Positions 19,052 to 26,898 of a DNA stretch of 38,861 nt are shown here, piece after piece (the first letter of the stretch is position 1; each line of letters begins with the position of its first letter). Origin of the DNA: an uncultured Clostridia bacterium (GTDB lineage: Bacteria; Bacillota; Clostridia; Oscillospirales; Ruminococcaceae); assembly GCA_944382885.1 (NCBI GenBank), contig CALWNT010000104.1:1-38861 (forward strand), written 5' to 3'. A program made the position numbers and the translations under genes. The notes beneath the pieces were generated by a model that was not told where the DNA came from, searched no databases, and saw only the letters and a list, made by a program, of their open reading frames with translations.

Positions 19052-19674
19052 TATGCGTACACCTCCTCAATCTTCTTAACAGCATCTACGGTCATAACCA
19101 GATTGTCATGATTTAAGATGTCGTATACGTTGAGCGTGTTGACCAAAGTCGTTTTTACACCCGGAATGTTGTTTGCGGATTTCACCAGTTTTTCGTTTAC
19201 TTCTGGAGTAACAACCAGTGCTTTTCCGTTTACTTCCAAAGCTTTAAACATATTGATAACAGCTTTTGTTTTGTATTCTTCTAAATTGATGTTGTCAACA
19301 ACGATCAGGTTTTTATCCAATACTTTGCTGGACAACGCGGATTTCAGCGCTAATCTCTTAACTTTCTTATTTAAGGAGTAGCTGTAATCACGAGGTTTCG
19401 GACCTAATGCAACACCGCCGTGACGCCACTGTGGAGCGCGGATAGAACCCTGTCTTGCATGGCCTGTACCTTTCTGTCTCCAAGGTTTGCGTCCGCCGCC
19501 TCTGACTTCTGTACGAGTCAAGGTGGACTGTGTTCCCTGACGCTGATTAGCGAGGTAGTTCACAACTGCCGCATGCATTACTACTGCGTTGGGCTCAATA
19601 CCGAAAATTTCCTTGGAAATATTCATCTGTTTGAGCTTTTCCCCGTTCATATCAAACACTTGAACTCTTGGCAT
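19051..19674 (-). CDS. rplD: 50S ribosomal protein L4
   Basis: L4 (207 residues) has a globular domain and an extended tunnel loop. The loop region reads RTEVRGGGRKPWRQKGTGHA followed by RQGSIRAPQWRHGGVALGP, all conserved. The ATG at 19674 lies seven bases after AAGGAGG; the longer frame to 19692 crosses that site. In gamma-proteobacteria L4 represses its own operon through the S10 leader; whether this happens here is open. Confidence 0.97.
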   Translation of the reverse strand: MPRVQVFDMNGEKLKQMNISKEIFGIEPNAVVMHAAVVNYLANQRQGTQSTLTRTEVRGGGRKPWRQKGTGHARQGSIRAPQWRHGGVALGPKPRDYSYSLNKKVKRLALKSALSSKVLDKNLIVVDNINLEEYKTKAVINMFKALEVNGKALVVTPEVNEKLVKSANNIPGVKTTLVNTLNVYDILNHDNLVMTVDAVKKIEEVYA

Positions 19675-19691
19675 ATTGCTTCCTCCTTCCA

Positions 19692-20327
19692 CTAAGCTTT
19701 CTTCACGCTGTTGATCACTGTAACGATACCGTGTTTTGGTCCCGGCACAGCGCCTTTGAGCGCGATCAAATTGTTTTCTGCATCCACTTTTACAACTTCA
19801 AGATTCTGAACTGTAACAGTTTCAGCACCCATATGGCCTGGCATTTTCTTGCCTTTGAAGATTCTGGACGGGTCAGAACAGCCGCTCATAGAACCAGCAT
19901 GTCTGGCAACCGGACCAGTACCGTGAGAAGCCTTCAGGCTTGCATTGCCATAGCGCTTAATGGTACCTGCATAACCTTTACCTTTGCTGGTGCCGGTTAC
20001 GTCTACCATATCCCCTGCTGCGAAAGTGTCAGCCTTGATGATATCGCCAACGTTTAATACGCTGCAGTCATCATATCTGAACTCTTTGAGGGTCTTTTTC
20101 GGTGCTACGTCGCCTTTTGCGAAGTGACCTTTCTGCGGTTTGTTCACTTTGTTCGGTTTCAAATCGCCGAAACCTACCTGTAATGCTTCATAGCCGTCGT
20201 TTTCCATTGTTTTTTTCTGAACAACAACGCATGGTCCAGCTTCAATTACTGTTACAGGAATTACTTTTCCGCTCTCGTCGAAAATCTGTGTCATACCGAT
20301 TTTCTTACCGATAATAGCATTTTTCAT
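19692..20327 (-). CDS. rplC: 50S ribosomal protein L3
   Basis: L3 (211 residues) reaches towards the peptidyl-transferase centre. The start [20 protein letters not shown] and the segment [20 protein letters not shown] are canonical. The frame is open to 20411, but the ATG at 20327 gives the family start; its own site is a modest AGGAAAG. A much stronger AAGGAGG lies 40 bases upstream with a short open frame after it (20311-20367). Confidence 0.97.
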   Translation of the reverse strand: MKNAIIGKKIGMTQIFDESGKVIPVTVIEAGPCVVVQKKTMENDGYEALQVGFGDLKPNKVNKPQKGHFAKGDVAPKKTLKEFRYDDCSVLNVGDIIKADTFAAGDMVDVTGTSKGKGYAGTIKRYGNASLKASHGTGPVARHAGSMSGCSDPSRIFKGKKMPGHMGAETVTVQNLEVVKVDAENNLIALKGAVPGPKHGIVTVINSVKKA

Positions 20328-20442
20328 GTTGCTTTCCTGCCAATTCCCTACGAATCGGCATTTCCTCCTTTTTAGGTTATTGGTTGGCGCTTGCCAACAT
20401 GACCTGTTCATGTGACGGATGTCAAATTGTTTTCTTTACCGA
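20328..20442 (-). promoter_or_regulatory. Spacer between rpsJ and rplC with hairpins and a displaced AGGAGG
   Basis: The 115-base gap contains a GTTGGC/GCCAAC hairpin (20383-20398) and a smaller CATGA/TCATG pair (about 20399-20413). After these come AAAAAGGAGG and, two bases later, an ATG at 20367 that opens an 18-codon frame running into the start of rplC. The two-base spacing is shorter than normal, so translation of that frame is uncertain. Confidence 0.35.
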
Positions 20443-20754
20443 TTATAATTTGATTTCCAGTTCCACACCAGCAGGAAGTTCGAGACTCTGAAGAGCTTCT
20501 ACCGTTTTGTTGGAAGGTCTTAAGATATCAATGAGTCTCTTGTGGGTTCTCATCTCAAACTGCTCACGGCTGTCTTTATATTTGTGCACAGCACGGAGAA
20601 TGGTTACGATTTCCTTCTGAGTCGGCAGCGGGATAGGACCGCTTACTCTTGCGCCTGTTCTCTTTGCTGTTTCAACGATTTTGGTTGCCGCAGCATCGAT
20701 CAAGCTGTGATCATAACTTTTCAGTTTGATTCTGATTTTTTCTTTGACTGCCAC
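20443..20754 (-). CDS. rpsJ: 30S ribosomal protein S10, GUG start
   Basis: S10 (103 residues) is the first gene of the operon; it also forms the NusB-NusE antitermination complex. It has [20 protein letters not shown] and [20 protein letters not shown]. The GTG at 20754 lies eight bases after AAGGAGG and gives the usual (M)[11 protein letters not shown] start; the longer frame from 20784 reads through the binding site. Confidence 0.96.
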   Translation of the reverse strand: MAVKEKIRIKLKSYDHSLIDAAATKIVETAKRTGARVSGPIPLPTQKEIVTILRAVHKYKDSREQFEMRTHKRLIDILRPSNKTVEALQSLELPAGVELEIKL

Positions 20755-21062
20755 TGTCGTCGCCTCCTTAAAGCATTTCATCAAAATTACTGGGGGTTAG
20801 ACACAAAATCCGAACACGTTGCCGTGTGTTTCATCATTTCTCTGATAAAAATACCGAAAAAACAAAATTGTTTTTCCGGGACAGGCAGACTCCTACAACG
20901 TAATGGCAATCACATCAACGCAGAATAGCGCTGGGATATTGCTGGTCATAAGAAAATGTTCAAAATTGGTCGCCCGGTTTAAAATCGGACATACTCCACG
21001 AAAAAACCTACAAATAATTTGTAGCAACCTTCCGCTTCATCGCATATCTGTTGCAGTCACGC
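20755..21062 (-). promoter_or_regulatory. Untranslated leader of the ribosomal operon, about 300 bases, structured
   Basis: Between the proposed promoter and rpsJ the minus strand has several inverted repeats. CTACAAA/TTTGTAG (21024-21008) is followed by GTTTTTTC. CCGGAAAAACAA/TTGTTTTTTCGG (20879-20854, one mismatch) is followed by TATTTTTATC. ACACG-GCAA-CGTGT (20827-20814) has a GNRA-type loop. The first two look like weak intrinsic terminators inside a leader, which would suit attenuation. No substantial reading frame is present. Which protein or signal might bind is not visible. Confidence 0.45.
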
Positions 21063-21069
21063 AGGTATT

Positions 21070-21098
21070 ATAATAGCATACCCCACCGGGATTTGCAA
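21070..21098 (-). promoter_or_regulatory. Probable promoter of the ribosomal protein operon
   Basis: On the minus strand TTGCAA (21098-21093), a 17-base spacer and TATTAT (21075-21070) form a plausible housekeeping promoter; TATGC precedes the -10. An overlapping TATAAT (21072-21067) has a spacer of 20. Transcription would start near 21062, about 308 bases before rpsJ. Confidence 0.55.
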
Positions 21099-21252
21099 GG
21101 ATTTTACAAAATCGGCACTATAAAACTTTGCAGAATTTTAGAGCTTATTTTTATACATTCTGCACACAAGGCATTTTTATAGGGATTTTCCCCTTTTAGA
21201 AGCATTTATTGTAATAGAAATTTATCGCTCTATTTAAAAACCATTTTCCTTA
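21099..21252. other. AT-rich spacer without visible genes
   Basis: This stretch upstream of the ribosomal promoter is AT-rich, which could help RNA polymerase binding through UP-element contacts. I see no reading frame, tRNA or terminator in it. Confidence 0.5.
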
Positions 21253-21340
21253 TCACATTCTTTCTCGGAAAGAATAAAGCACCTGGGAGCACCGGCTCCC
21301 AGACCCCGGCACCTTTTGCTTGCCCAAAAGGTGGAAAAGG
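21253..21340. repeat. GC-hairpin dispersed repeat, second family
   Basis: Three adjacent inverted repeats: ATTCTTTC/GAAAGAAT (21257-21275), CTGGGAGC/GCTCCCAG (21283-21302) and CACCTTTTG/CAAAAGGTG (21310-21333). The order GC hairpin, ACCCCGGC, TTTTGCT recurs at 38824-38860 near the end of the window. The base composition is much richer in G+C than the DNA around it. The open frame across it (21253-21486, -) looks accidental. Confidence 0.65.
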
Positions 21341-21522
21341 CACCGCTCAATCGCCGCGGGGGCTCTCTGCGGGTTTAACAAGTGTTCTCCTAACCATGTT
21401 AAGAAGGGAAAATTTAGTTTATCGCTCGGGCTGGCGGTTGTTTTAGCAGAAACTAATATTTTCCTCCGTACTTTGATAGGAGCCAACTTTTAAGACCCAC
21501 TCCAAGCCTTCACGGCGTTTGA
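21341..21522. other. Spacer joining the two repeat families
   Basis: This part contains a short GC-rich piece (CCGCGGGGGCTCTCTGCGGG) and AT-rich sequence. It probably belongs to a larger composite of repeats running from 21253 to 21624. No gene was recognised. Confidence 0.4.
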
Positions 21523-21624
21523 GTGAAGCGTTTTGCCTACTTTGACACTAATCAAAGTAGGCCGCGTGCGGGGCGGCTCCCCGCATGGCTTTCTTTTTTC
21601 TCTGAAAGAAAGTGATAGAAAAAG
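21523..21624. repeat. Hairpin-rich dispersed repeat, copy B
   Basis: This is the second copy of the element at 1-104, differing at only a few positions. The inverted repeats are GCCTACTTTGA (21535-21545) with TCAAAGTAGGC (21552-21562) and GCGGGG with CCCCGC just after. It ends about 30 bases downstream of the stop codon of the minus-strand acetyltransferase gene, as copy A does after spmB. Confidence 0.82.
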
Positions 21625-21654
21625 TCGTTTTTTATTAAAAATCTAAATTTCTAT

Positions 21655-22209
21655 TTACCCAAGCTTCCGTATTACCTTACATGGGTTCCCCACGGCTAGG
21701 CTGTTGGGCGGGATATCCTTTGTCACCACACTGCCGGCGCCGATGACGCTGTTTTCTCCAATGGTCACTCCCGGCAGTACGATCGCGCCGGTGCAGATCC
21801 ATACATTGTCCCCAATGGTAACCGGATGGGTATATTCCAGCCCTTGAAGACGCTGCTCTACATCCATTGCATGTTCTTCCGTCACAAGGCAGACATTCGG
21901 TGCAATGAATACATTATTCCCGATGGTGATTTTCCCGCTGTCCATCAGCTTGCAGTTGACGTTGAGGAAAAAGTTATCTCCAACTGTGGTATTGTATCCA
22001 TACGTGCAGAAAAGGGGCTGCTCCACTACGCAGTTTTTTCCAACACTGCCCAACAGATCCCTGATCGCCTTATCCCGTCCTTCCCGGTCCAAGGGATTCA
22101 GGCTGTTATAAGCGGTTAATTTTTTCACCGTCACTTCCCGGTCGGCAACCAATTCCGGATCTCCAGGCTGATACAGCATTTCAGCATATGATTTTTCTTT
22201 CTCTGTCAT
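21655..22209 (-). CDS. Maltose/galactoside-type O-acetyltransferase
   Basis: This 184-residue protein is a left-handed beta-helix acetyltransferase of the Maa/LacA/NodL type. It would transfer acetyl from acetyl-CoA to a sugar hydroxyl. It has the N-terminal Maa domain (MTEKEKSYAEMLYQPGDPEL) and hexapeptide repeats from about residue 70, with GNNVFIAPNVCL, GDNVWICTGAIVLPGVTIGE and the end PPNSLAVGNPCKVIRKL. The catalytic-type His is in TEEHAMD. The ATG at 22209 was chosen over the GTG at 22218, which is part of the AGAGGTG binding site. It lies downstream of the fatty-acid operon, behind that operon's terminators. The substrate is unknown. Confidence 0.85.
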   Translation of the reverse strand: MTEKEKSYAEMLYQPGDPELVADREVTVKKLTAYNSLNPLDREGRDKAIRDLLGSVGKNCVVEQPLFCTYGYNTTVGDNFFLNVNCKLMDSGKITIGNNVFIAPNVCLVTEEHAMDVEQRLQGLEYTHPVTIGDNVWICTGAIVLPGVTIGENSVIGAGSVVTKDIPPNSLAVGNPCKVIRKLG

Positions 22210-22311
22210 TTCAAACACCTCTTTCTTCTTTTTTGAATCTTCTGTTCCCTTCTGATAGCTCCCGGTCAGAAAGCCTGCAATTACTCCTCTGGAAACAGCT
22301 CATCCAAATGC

Positions 22312-22352
22312 AAAAAAGGCTACATACCTTTCACTCATAAAGTATGCAACCT
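22312..22352 (-). terminator. Terminator of the fatty-acid operon
   Basis: On the minus strand a stem of about 14 pairs, including three G-T wobbles, forms between AGGTTGCATACTTT (22352-22339) and AAAGGTATGTAGCCT (22331-22317), and is followed by TTTTTT. It lies about 60 bases past acpP and before the acetyltransferase. Confidence 0.85.
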
Positions 22353-22364
22353 TCTTGACACTTT

Positions 22365-22391
22365 AACAGCGCAGTTTTTAACTGCGCTGTT
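22365..22391. terminator. Hairpin just after acpP
   Basis: A perfect 12-base inverted repeat, AACAGCGCAGTT (22365-22376) and AACTGCGCTGTT (22380-22391), with a three-base loop. The T-run is better on the plus strand (TTTTAC) than on the minus strand, so for acpP it may serve as RNA-end protection ahead of the true terminator at 22312. Confidence 0.55.
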
Positions 22392-22412
22392 TTACTCTAC
22401 CACATTTCTGGA

Positions 22413-22643
22413 TTAGTCTGCGTTATCTTCGATGTATTTTACAATGTCGCCGACAACCTTGATGTTTTCCACCTGGTCATCCGGAATTTCTACATCAAAT
22501 TCTTCTTCCAGGGACATAACTAAGTCAACGACGTCCAAAGAATCAGCGCCCAAATCTTCTGTAATAGAAGCTTCCATGGTTACTTTTTCCTCATCTACAT
22601 CCAGCTGATCGCAAAGGATCTCTTTTACTTTTTCGAATACCAT
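22413..22643 (-). CDS. acpP: Acyl carrier protein
   Basis: This 76-residue acidic protein carries growing acyl chains. The phosphopantetheine site is Ser35 in [12 protein letters not shown], and [17 protein letters not shown] and the acidic C-terminus are typical. It is the last gene of the fatty-acid operon, 87 bases after accA; in many Clostridia the gene is near the front, after fabH. It has strong hairpins downstream. Confidence 0.97.
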   Translation of the reverse strand: MVFEKVKEILCDQLDVDEEKVTMEASITEDLGADSLDVVDLVMSLEEEFDVEIPDDQVENIKVVGDIVKYIEDNAD

Positions 22644-22730
22644 CTCAGTATATCCTCCTTTTATTGATTTATTTATTATGGAGGGGGATACCCTTCCTTA
22701 ATAAACTGCTTAAATTCCCGCACAGGAAAC

Positions 22731-23534
22731 CTACTCTGTAAATTCCCCGATCTTTCTGAACTTATTATATCGATTCTCTAATAAATTTGCAATAGGTTCA
22801 GAGGATAATTTTGGAATTGTCCGTTCCAAATAATCAGACAGATGTTCCACCATCAATTCCAAATTGTTGTGGGCTCCTCCGGCAGGTTCCGGAATGACTT
22901 CCTCTGCCACGCCGAGGCTTACCAAATCTTCCGCCGTAATTTTCAGCGCCTGGGCCGCTTCTTTTTCCTTCGAAGCATCCTTCCAAAGAATACTTGCTGC
23001 CCCTCTAGGTGAAATGACAGAATAAACGGCGTTTTCCAGCATTGCCAGTTCGTCGCAGACCCCTAAAGCAAGGGCGCCGCCGCTTCCGCCTTCCCCTAAT
23101 ACAATAGAAATAATCGGTGTTTTCAGATTGCTCAGTTCCAGCAGATTTCTGGCGATTGCTTCACCCTGGCCCCGTTCCTCTGCGGCAATTCCGCAGAACG
23201 CACCGGGCGTATCAATAAAGAAAATAATCGGACGATGAAATTTCTCCGCCTGTTTTGCCAGTCTCAGCGCCTTGCGGTACCCTTCCGGATGAGGCATTCC
23301 GAAATTGGAATCCTTGTTCTCCTCAATATTGCGCCCCTTCACCTGAGCGATTACGGTAACAGGCCTACCTTTAAAGCTGCCGACACCGCCCATGATCGCG
23401 TGATCGTCACCAAAAAAACGGTCGCCGTGAAATTCAAAAAAGTCCTTAAACAACGCCGGAATATAGTCCTTCACAGTAGGACGGTTCTTATTCCGAATAA
23501 TCTCCATGCGTTCCCACGCAGTTAAATTAGACAT
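22731..23534 (-). CDS. accA: Acetyl-CoA carboxylase carboxyltransferase, alpha subunit
   Basis: This 267-residue subunit pairs with AccD to move the carboxyl group from biotin to acetyl-CoA. The crotonase-like core shows [39 protein letters not shown] and [15 protein letters not shown]. It is shorter at the N-terminus than the E. coli protein, as in several Firmicutes. It begins 12 bases after the accD stop. Confidence 0.96.
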   Translation of the reverse strand: MSNLTAWERMEIIRNKNRPTVKDYIPALFKDFFEFHGDRFFGDDHAIMGGVGSFKGRPVTVIAQVKGRNIEENKDSNFGMPHPEGYRKALRLAKQAEKFHRPIIFFIDTPGAFCGIAAEERGQGEAIARNLLELSNLKTPIISIVLGEGGSGGALALGVCDELAMLENAVYSVISPRGAASILWKDASKEKEAAQALKITAEDLVSLGVAEEVIPEPAGGAHNNLELMVEHLSDYLERTIPKLSSEPIANLLENRYNKFRKIGEFTE

Positions 23535-23546
23535 GTTCCATCCTCC

Positions 23547-24422
23547 TTATAAGTCCGGCGTATTTCCCGGATAGCCGTGATGACGCAGCAATTTGGAGAG
23601 CGTCCTTCTCATATTCTTTCGCTCGACAATCATATCCACAAAGCCGTGCTCCAGCAAAAATTCCGCCGACTGAAAATCGTCCGGCAGACGCTGCTTGATG
23701 GTCCCTTCAATGACGCGGCGTCCTGCAAATCCAATCAATACTTTTGGTTCCGCAATAATAATGTCGCCCAAAGACGCAAAGGAAGCTGTCACGCCTCCGG
23801 TAGTGGGGTCCGTCATCACCGTGATATACAGAAGCCCCGCGTCGCTGTGCCGCTTCACCGCCGCAGAAGTTTTTGCCATCTGCATCAGAGAAAGGATTCC
23901 CTCCTGCATCCTCGCGCCTCCTGAAGCGGTAAACGCGATGACCGGCAGTTTCTTTTCGATCGCCCGTTCAAAGGCTCTCGCAATTTTTTCTCCCACGACA
24001 CTTCCCATAGACGCCATCATAAAGGTAGAATCCATCACCACAATCACACAGGGTTTTGTTTTAATGGTGCATTCTCCGGTGATTACAGCGTCCTTGAGGC
24101 CTGTCTTTTGACGCAGCTTTTCCATCTTCTCTTCGTAATCAGCAAAACCGATGGGGTTTTTACTCATCATATCCTTATCGTATTCTACAAAGCTGTCCTT
24201 ATCGATGGTCATCTGCAACCGTTCTCTCGCCGTAAGACGGGCATGATAATTACATGCGGAACAAACTTTGTTGGCCCCGTTAAAATCTTCCATGAACATC
24301 ACATTGCCGCACCGGGGGCATTTAAACAGCAAATCCGCTGGAATCGAAACTTTATTTTTCCGGTCGCTTTTCAAATCCACGTCAAACCTGGACCGCACCG
24401 TTTTAAATAAGTCCTCTAACAA
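23547..24422 (-). CDS. accD: Acetyl-CoA carboxylase carboxyltransferase, beta subunit, UUG start
   Basis: AccD (291 residues) forms the other half of the carboxyltransferase. The N-terminal zinc ribbon is CPRCG (Cys35, Cys38) and CSACN (Cys54, Cys57); the core has AFTASGGARMQEGILSLMQM and VMTDPTTGGVTASFASLGD. The frame begins at 24458 with a TTG that lacks a binding site; I prefer the TTG at 24422, eight bases after AGGAGG, which gives (M)LEDLFKTVR, close to the Bacillus subtilis start. It lies between accC and accA. Confidence 0.93.
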   Translation of the reverse strand: MLEDLFKTVRSRFDVDLKSDRKNKVSIPADLLFKCPRCGNVMFMEDFNGANKVCSACNYHARLTARERLQMTIDKDSFVEYDKDMMSKNPIGFADYEEKMEKLRQKTGLKDAVITGECTIKTKPCVIVVMDSTFMMASMGSVVGEKIARAFERAIEKKLPVIAFTASGGARMQEGILSLMQMAKTSAAVKRHSDAGLLYITVMTDPTTGGVTASFASLGDIIIAEPKVLIGFAGRRVIEGTIKQRLPDDFQSAEFLLEHGFVDMIVERKNMRRTLSKLLRHHGYPGNTPDL

Positions 24423-24482
24423 AGCAGGTCCCTCCTTTTCTGTTTTCTTCTTTTCCAAGGCACAAGCAAAGCTGTCTTTCTG

Positions 24483-25835
24483 TTACAGCTCTCCTTGTGC
24501 CATTTTTCTGTCCAAAAAACCGTTATCAACCTGAGCCTTTCTAAAATCCGGATCACGCAAAATACGCAGTTGGAAGTCGATATTGGTATCTACGCCTTCC
24601 ACCAGGAATTCTGCCAGCGCCCACTTCATTTTCATAATCGCCGTTTCCCGGTCTCTGGCATAGACAATCAGTTTGGCGATCATGCTGTCATAGTAAGGGG
24701 TAATTTCATACCCTTCATAAACGGCGCTGTCAATCCGCACTCCCGGTCCACCGGGAATATGTAACCCTGTAATTTTACCAGGAGACGGCCGAAATTGCAA
24801 GCTCGGATTTTCTGCGTTAATTCTACACTCAATCGCATGGCCTGTCAAGTGAATCTCCTCCTGGGTATAGGAGAGAGGATTCCCCTGGGCAATCAAAAGC
24901 TGTTCTTTTACCAAATCCACTCCGGTGACCAGCTCTGTAATGGGATGCTCCACCTGAATGCGGGTGTTCATCTCCATAAAGTAAAAATGGCCCTCATGGT
25001 CCAGCAAAAACTCGATGGTTCCGGCGTTTTCATAGCCGCAGGCCTTCGCCGCGCTGACTGCCGCCTGTCCCATCTTTTCCCGCAGCTCAGGCGTCATCAC
25101 CGGACAGGGAGACTCTTCTAAAACCTTCTGATTCCGCCGCTGCACCGAGCAGTCCCGTTCTCCCAGATGGATCACATTTCCAAATTGGTCGGCCAAAATC
25201 TGAATTTCCACATGGCGGGGATTGACAATAAATTTCTCAAGGTAAACCCCGTCGTTTCCAAAAAACTGAAGAGCCTCCTGCTGAGCAGCCGTCATCGCTG
25301 AGGCCAACTCATCCTCCGTCTTTACCAGACGGATTCCTCTGCCGCCTCCACCGGCAGAGGCCTTTACCATCACCGGATATCCAATTTCAGCGGCAACCGC
25401 TTTGGCGGTCTCCACATCCCGAAGCTCTCCTTCGGAGCCGGGAATTACCGGCACTCCAGCCGCTTTCATCGTTTCCTTAGCCTGGGCCTTGTCCCCCATC
25501 AACTCGATAGACTGATGGCTGGGGCCGACAAATTTCACTCCACACAGCTCACAGGCTTTTGCAAAGTGAGAACTTTCGGATAAAAAGCCGAATCCCGGAT
25601 GGACGGCGTCCGCTCCAGTCAGGTTGCAGGCCTCCAAAATGGCGTTGATATTCAAATAGCTGTCCTTGGTAGCCGCCGGTCCGATACAAATCGCCTCGTC
25701 CGCGATCTCGGCATGAAGGGCGTTCCGATCTGCCGTAGAATACACCGCTACGGTACGCATTCCCAATTCCCGACAGGCCCGGATAATTCTGACGGCGATT
25801 TCTCCCCGGTTTGCAATAAGCACTTTATGAAACAT
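24483..25835 (-). CDS. accC: Biotin carboxylase subunit of acetyl-CoA carboxylase
   Basis: This 450-residue ATP-grasp enzyme carboxylates the biotin on AccB. Visible are [20 protein letters not shown], the glycine-rich [14 protein letters not shown] (about residues 158-171), [20 protein letters not shown] and [20 protein letters not shown] with metal and catalytic residues. It starts 25 bases after fabZ with a GGGAGG site. Confidence 0.97.
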   Translation of the reverse strand: MFHKVLIANRGEIAVRIIRACRELGMRTVAVYSTADRNALHAEIADEAICIGPAATKDSYLNINAILEACNLTGADAVHPGFGFLSESSHFAKACELCGVKFVGPSHQSIELMGDKAQAKETMKAAGVPVIPGSEGELRDVETAKAVAAEIGYPVMVKASAGGGGRGIRLVKTEDELASAMTAAQQEALQFFGNDGVYLEKFIVNPRHVEIQILADQFGNVIHLGERDCSVQRRNQKVLEESPCPVMTPELREKMGQAAVSAAKACGYENAGTIEFLLDHEGHFYFMEMNTRIQVEHPITELVTGVDLVKEQLLIAQGNPLSYTQEEIHLTGHAIECRINAENPSLQFRPSPGKITGLHIPGGPGVRIDSAVYEGYEITPYYDSMIAKLIVYARDRETAIMKMKWALAEFLVEGVDTNIDFQLRILRDPDFRKAQVDNGFLDRKMAQGEL

Positions 25836-25860
25836 CTTTACAGTTCCTCCCGGGACTTGC

Positions 25861-26292
25861 TCAGTCGCCTAACGCAAAACTGATTTCCGCCGTAACTACC
25901 TTTTTCCCTGCGCTGTTGGTGGCAACTGCCTTACCAAACCCAATCGGTCCTTTGAATTTGATCATTTCCACTTCCAAAGTCAAGGTGTCTCCCGGCTCTA
26001 CTACGCCTCTGAAACGAGCCTTGTCAATACCGGCAAAAAAGCCGATTTTTCCCTTGTTCTCAGGAAGGCTCAGCGCGCATACCGACCCTGCCTGAGCCAG
26101 CATTTCAATCATCAGCACGCCCGGCTGTACCGGTTTTCCTGGGAAATGCCCTTTAAACCAATACTCCTCACCGGTCAGGTGCTTTTTGGCAACCACTCTT
26201 ACACCGGGCTCCAGCTCGGTGACCTCATCGATCAGCAAAAACGGATCGCGATGAGGAATAATCTCCTTAATCTGTTCTAAGTTCAGATGCAT
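25861..26292 (-). CDS. fabZ: 3-hydroxyacyl-ACP dehydratase FabZ
   Basis: FabZ (143 residues) removes water from 3-hydroxyacyl-ACP; it has the hot-dog fold. The catalytic His is in [14 protein letters not shown] and the Glu region is [20 protein letters not shown]. The frame is open to 26370, but the ATG at 26292, eight bases after AAGGTGG, gives the normal length. The gap to accB upstream is 127 bases with a hairpin (26370-26403). Confidence 0.96.
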   Translation of the reverse strand: MHLNLEQIKEIIPHRDPFLLIDEVTELEPGVRVVAKKHLTGEEYWFKGHFPGKPVQPGVLMIEMLAQAGSVCALSLPENKGKIGFFAGIDKARFRGVVEPGDTLTLEVEMIKFKGPIGFGKAVATNSAGKKVVTAEISFALGD

Positions 26293-26369
26293 TTGTCTAA
26301 CCACCTTTCGGATAATCTCTCTATGTGAAAAACTTCGCAAAAAATTTCTTGAGTTTTTCTGAAAAGCCA

Positions 26370-26403
26370 TCCCTATTGCATGGACTCAGCCAAACAATAG
26401 GGA
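26370..26403. repeat. REP-like hairpin between accB and fabZ
   Basis: TCCCTATTG (26370-26378) and CAATAGGGA (26395-26403) form a 9-base stem; GGGACGGTTCCC (26400-26411) overlaps one arm. The GGGACGGTT-type end resembles short repeats common between genes in Firmicutes. There is no good T-run on the minus strand. It interrupts an otherwise tight operon. Confidence 0.4.
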
Positions 26404-26419
26404 CGGTTCCCTTCCATTT

Positions 26420-26887
26420 TTATTCGATTGTCAGAATCGGCTGCCCATATTCCACAGGATCGCCGTCTTTGGCAAAAATTTCTGTTACAACGCCGTCAAA
26501 ATCACTCTGAATCTCGTTCATCAGTTTCATGGACTCAATGATAAAGAGGACATCCCCTTTTTTCACTTCTTTTCCTACCGTCACAAATGCCGGTTGATCC
26601 GGAGAGGGGGCCGCGTAAAACGTCCCTACAATCGGCGCTTCTACCACATGGCCGTCAGCCTGTTCCTGCGCGGCGGCTGGCAGACCGTCTGCCGGAGCCT
26701 CCACAACTGTGTTGATCGGCTGTACCGGAAGGACGTTTTCCAAAGCCGCAATCTTTTCCTGAGGTTTCTTGGCCGCCAACTTCAGCTTAAATCCGTCAAC
26801 CTCAATGGAAAGACTGCCCAAATTGGTCTTTTCCATCTGAGCCATCAGCTCTTTGATCTGGTCTACGGTAATCTTCAGTTCGCTCAT
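26420..26887 (-). CDS. accB: Biotin carboxyl carrier protein
   Basis: AccB (155 residues) carries the biotin shuttled between AccC and the AccA-AccD complex. The biotinyl domain spans about residues 80-155, with Lys121 in FIIESMKLMNEI the modified residue; the surrounding motif is SMKL instead of the common AMKM. A short N-terminal helical region and a flexible Ala/Pro-rich linker precede it. It starts 11 bases after fabF. Confidence 0.95.
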   Translation of the reverse strand: MSELKITVDQIKELMAQMEKTNLGSLSIEVDGFKLKLAAKKPQEKIAALENVLPVQPINTVVEAPADGLPAAAQEQADGHVVEAPIVGTFYAAPSPDQPAFVTVGKEVKKGDVLFIIESMKLMNEIQSDFDGVVTEIFAKDGDPVEYGQPILTIE

Positions 26888-26898
26888 ATCCCTTTCTC

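Noticed and set aside
20328..20411. Longer rplC starting at 20411
   Set aside because: The extra residues do not resemble L3, and the family start is at the ATG at 20327.
21253..21486. Minus-strand open frame of 77 codons in the repeat region
   Set aside because: It spans inverted repeats that recur elsewhere and has no protein family features; better explained as non-coding repeat.
24423..24458. Longer accD starting at 24458
   Set aside because: That codon is also TTG but has no binding site, and AGGAGG lies inside the extra region, pointing to the TTG at 24422.
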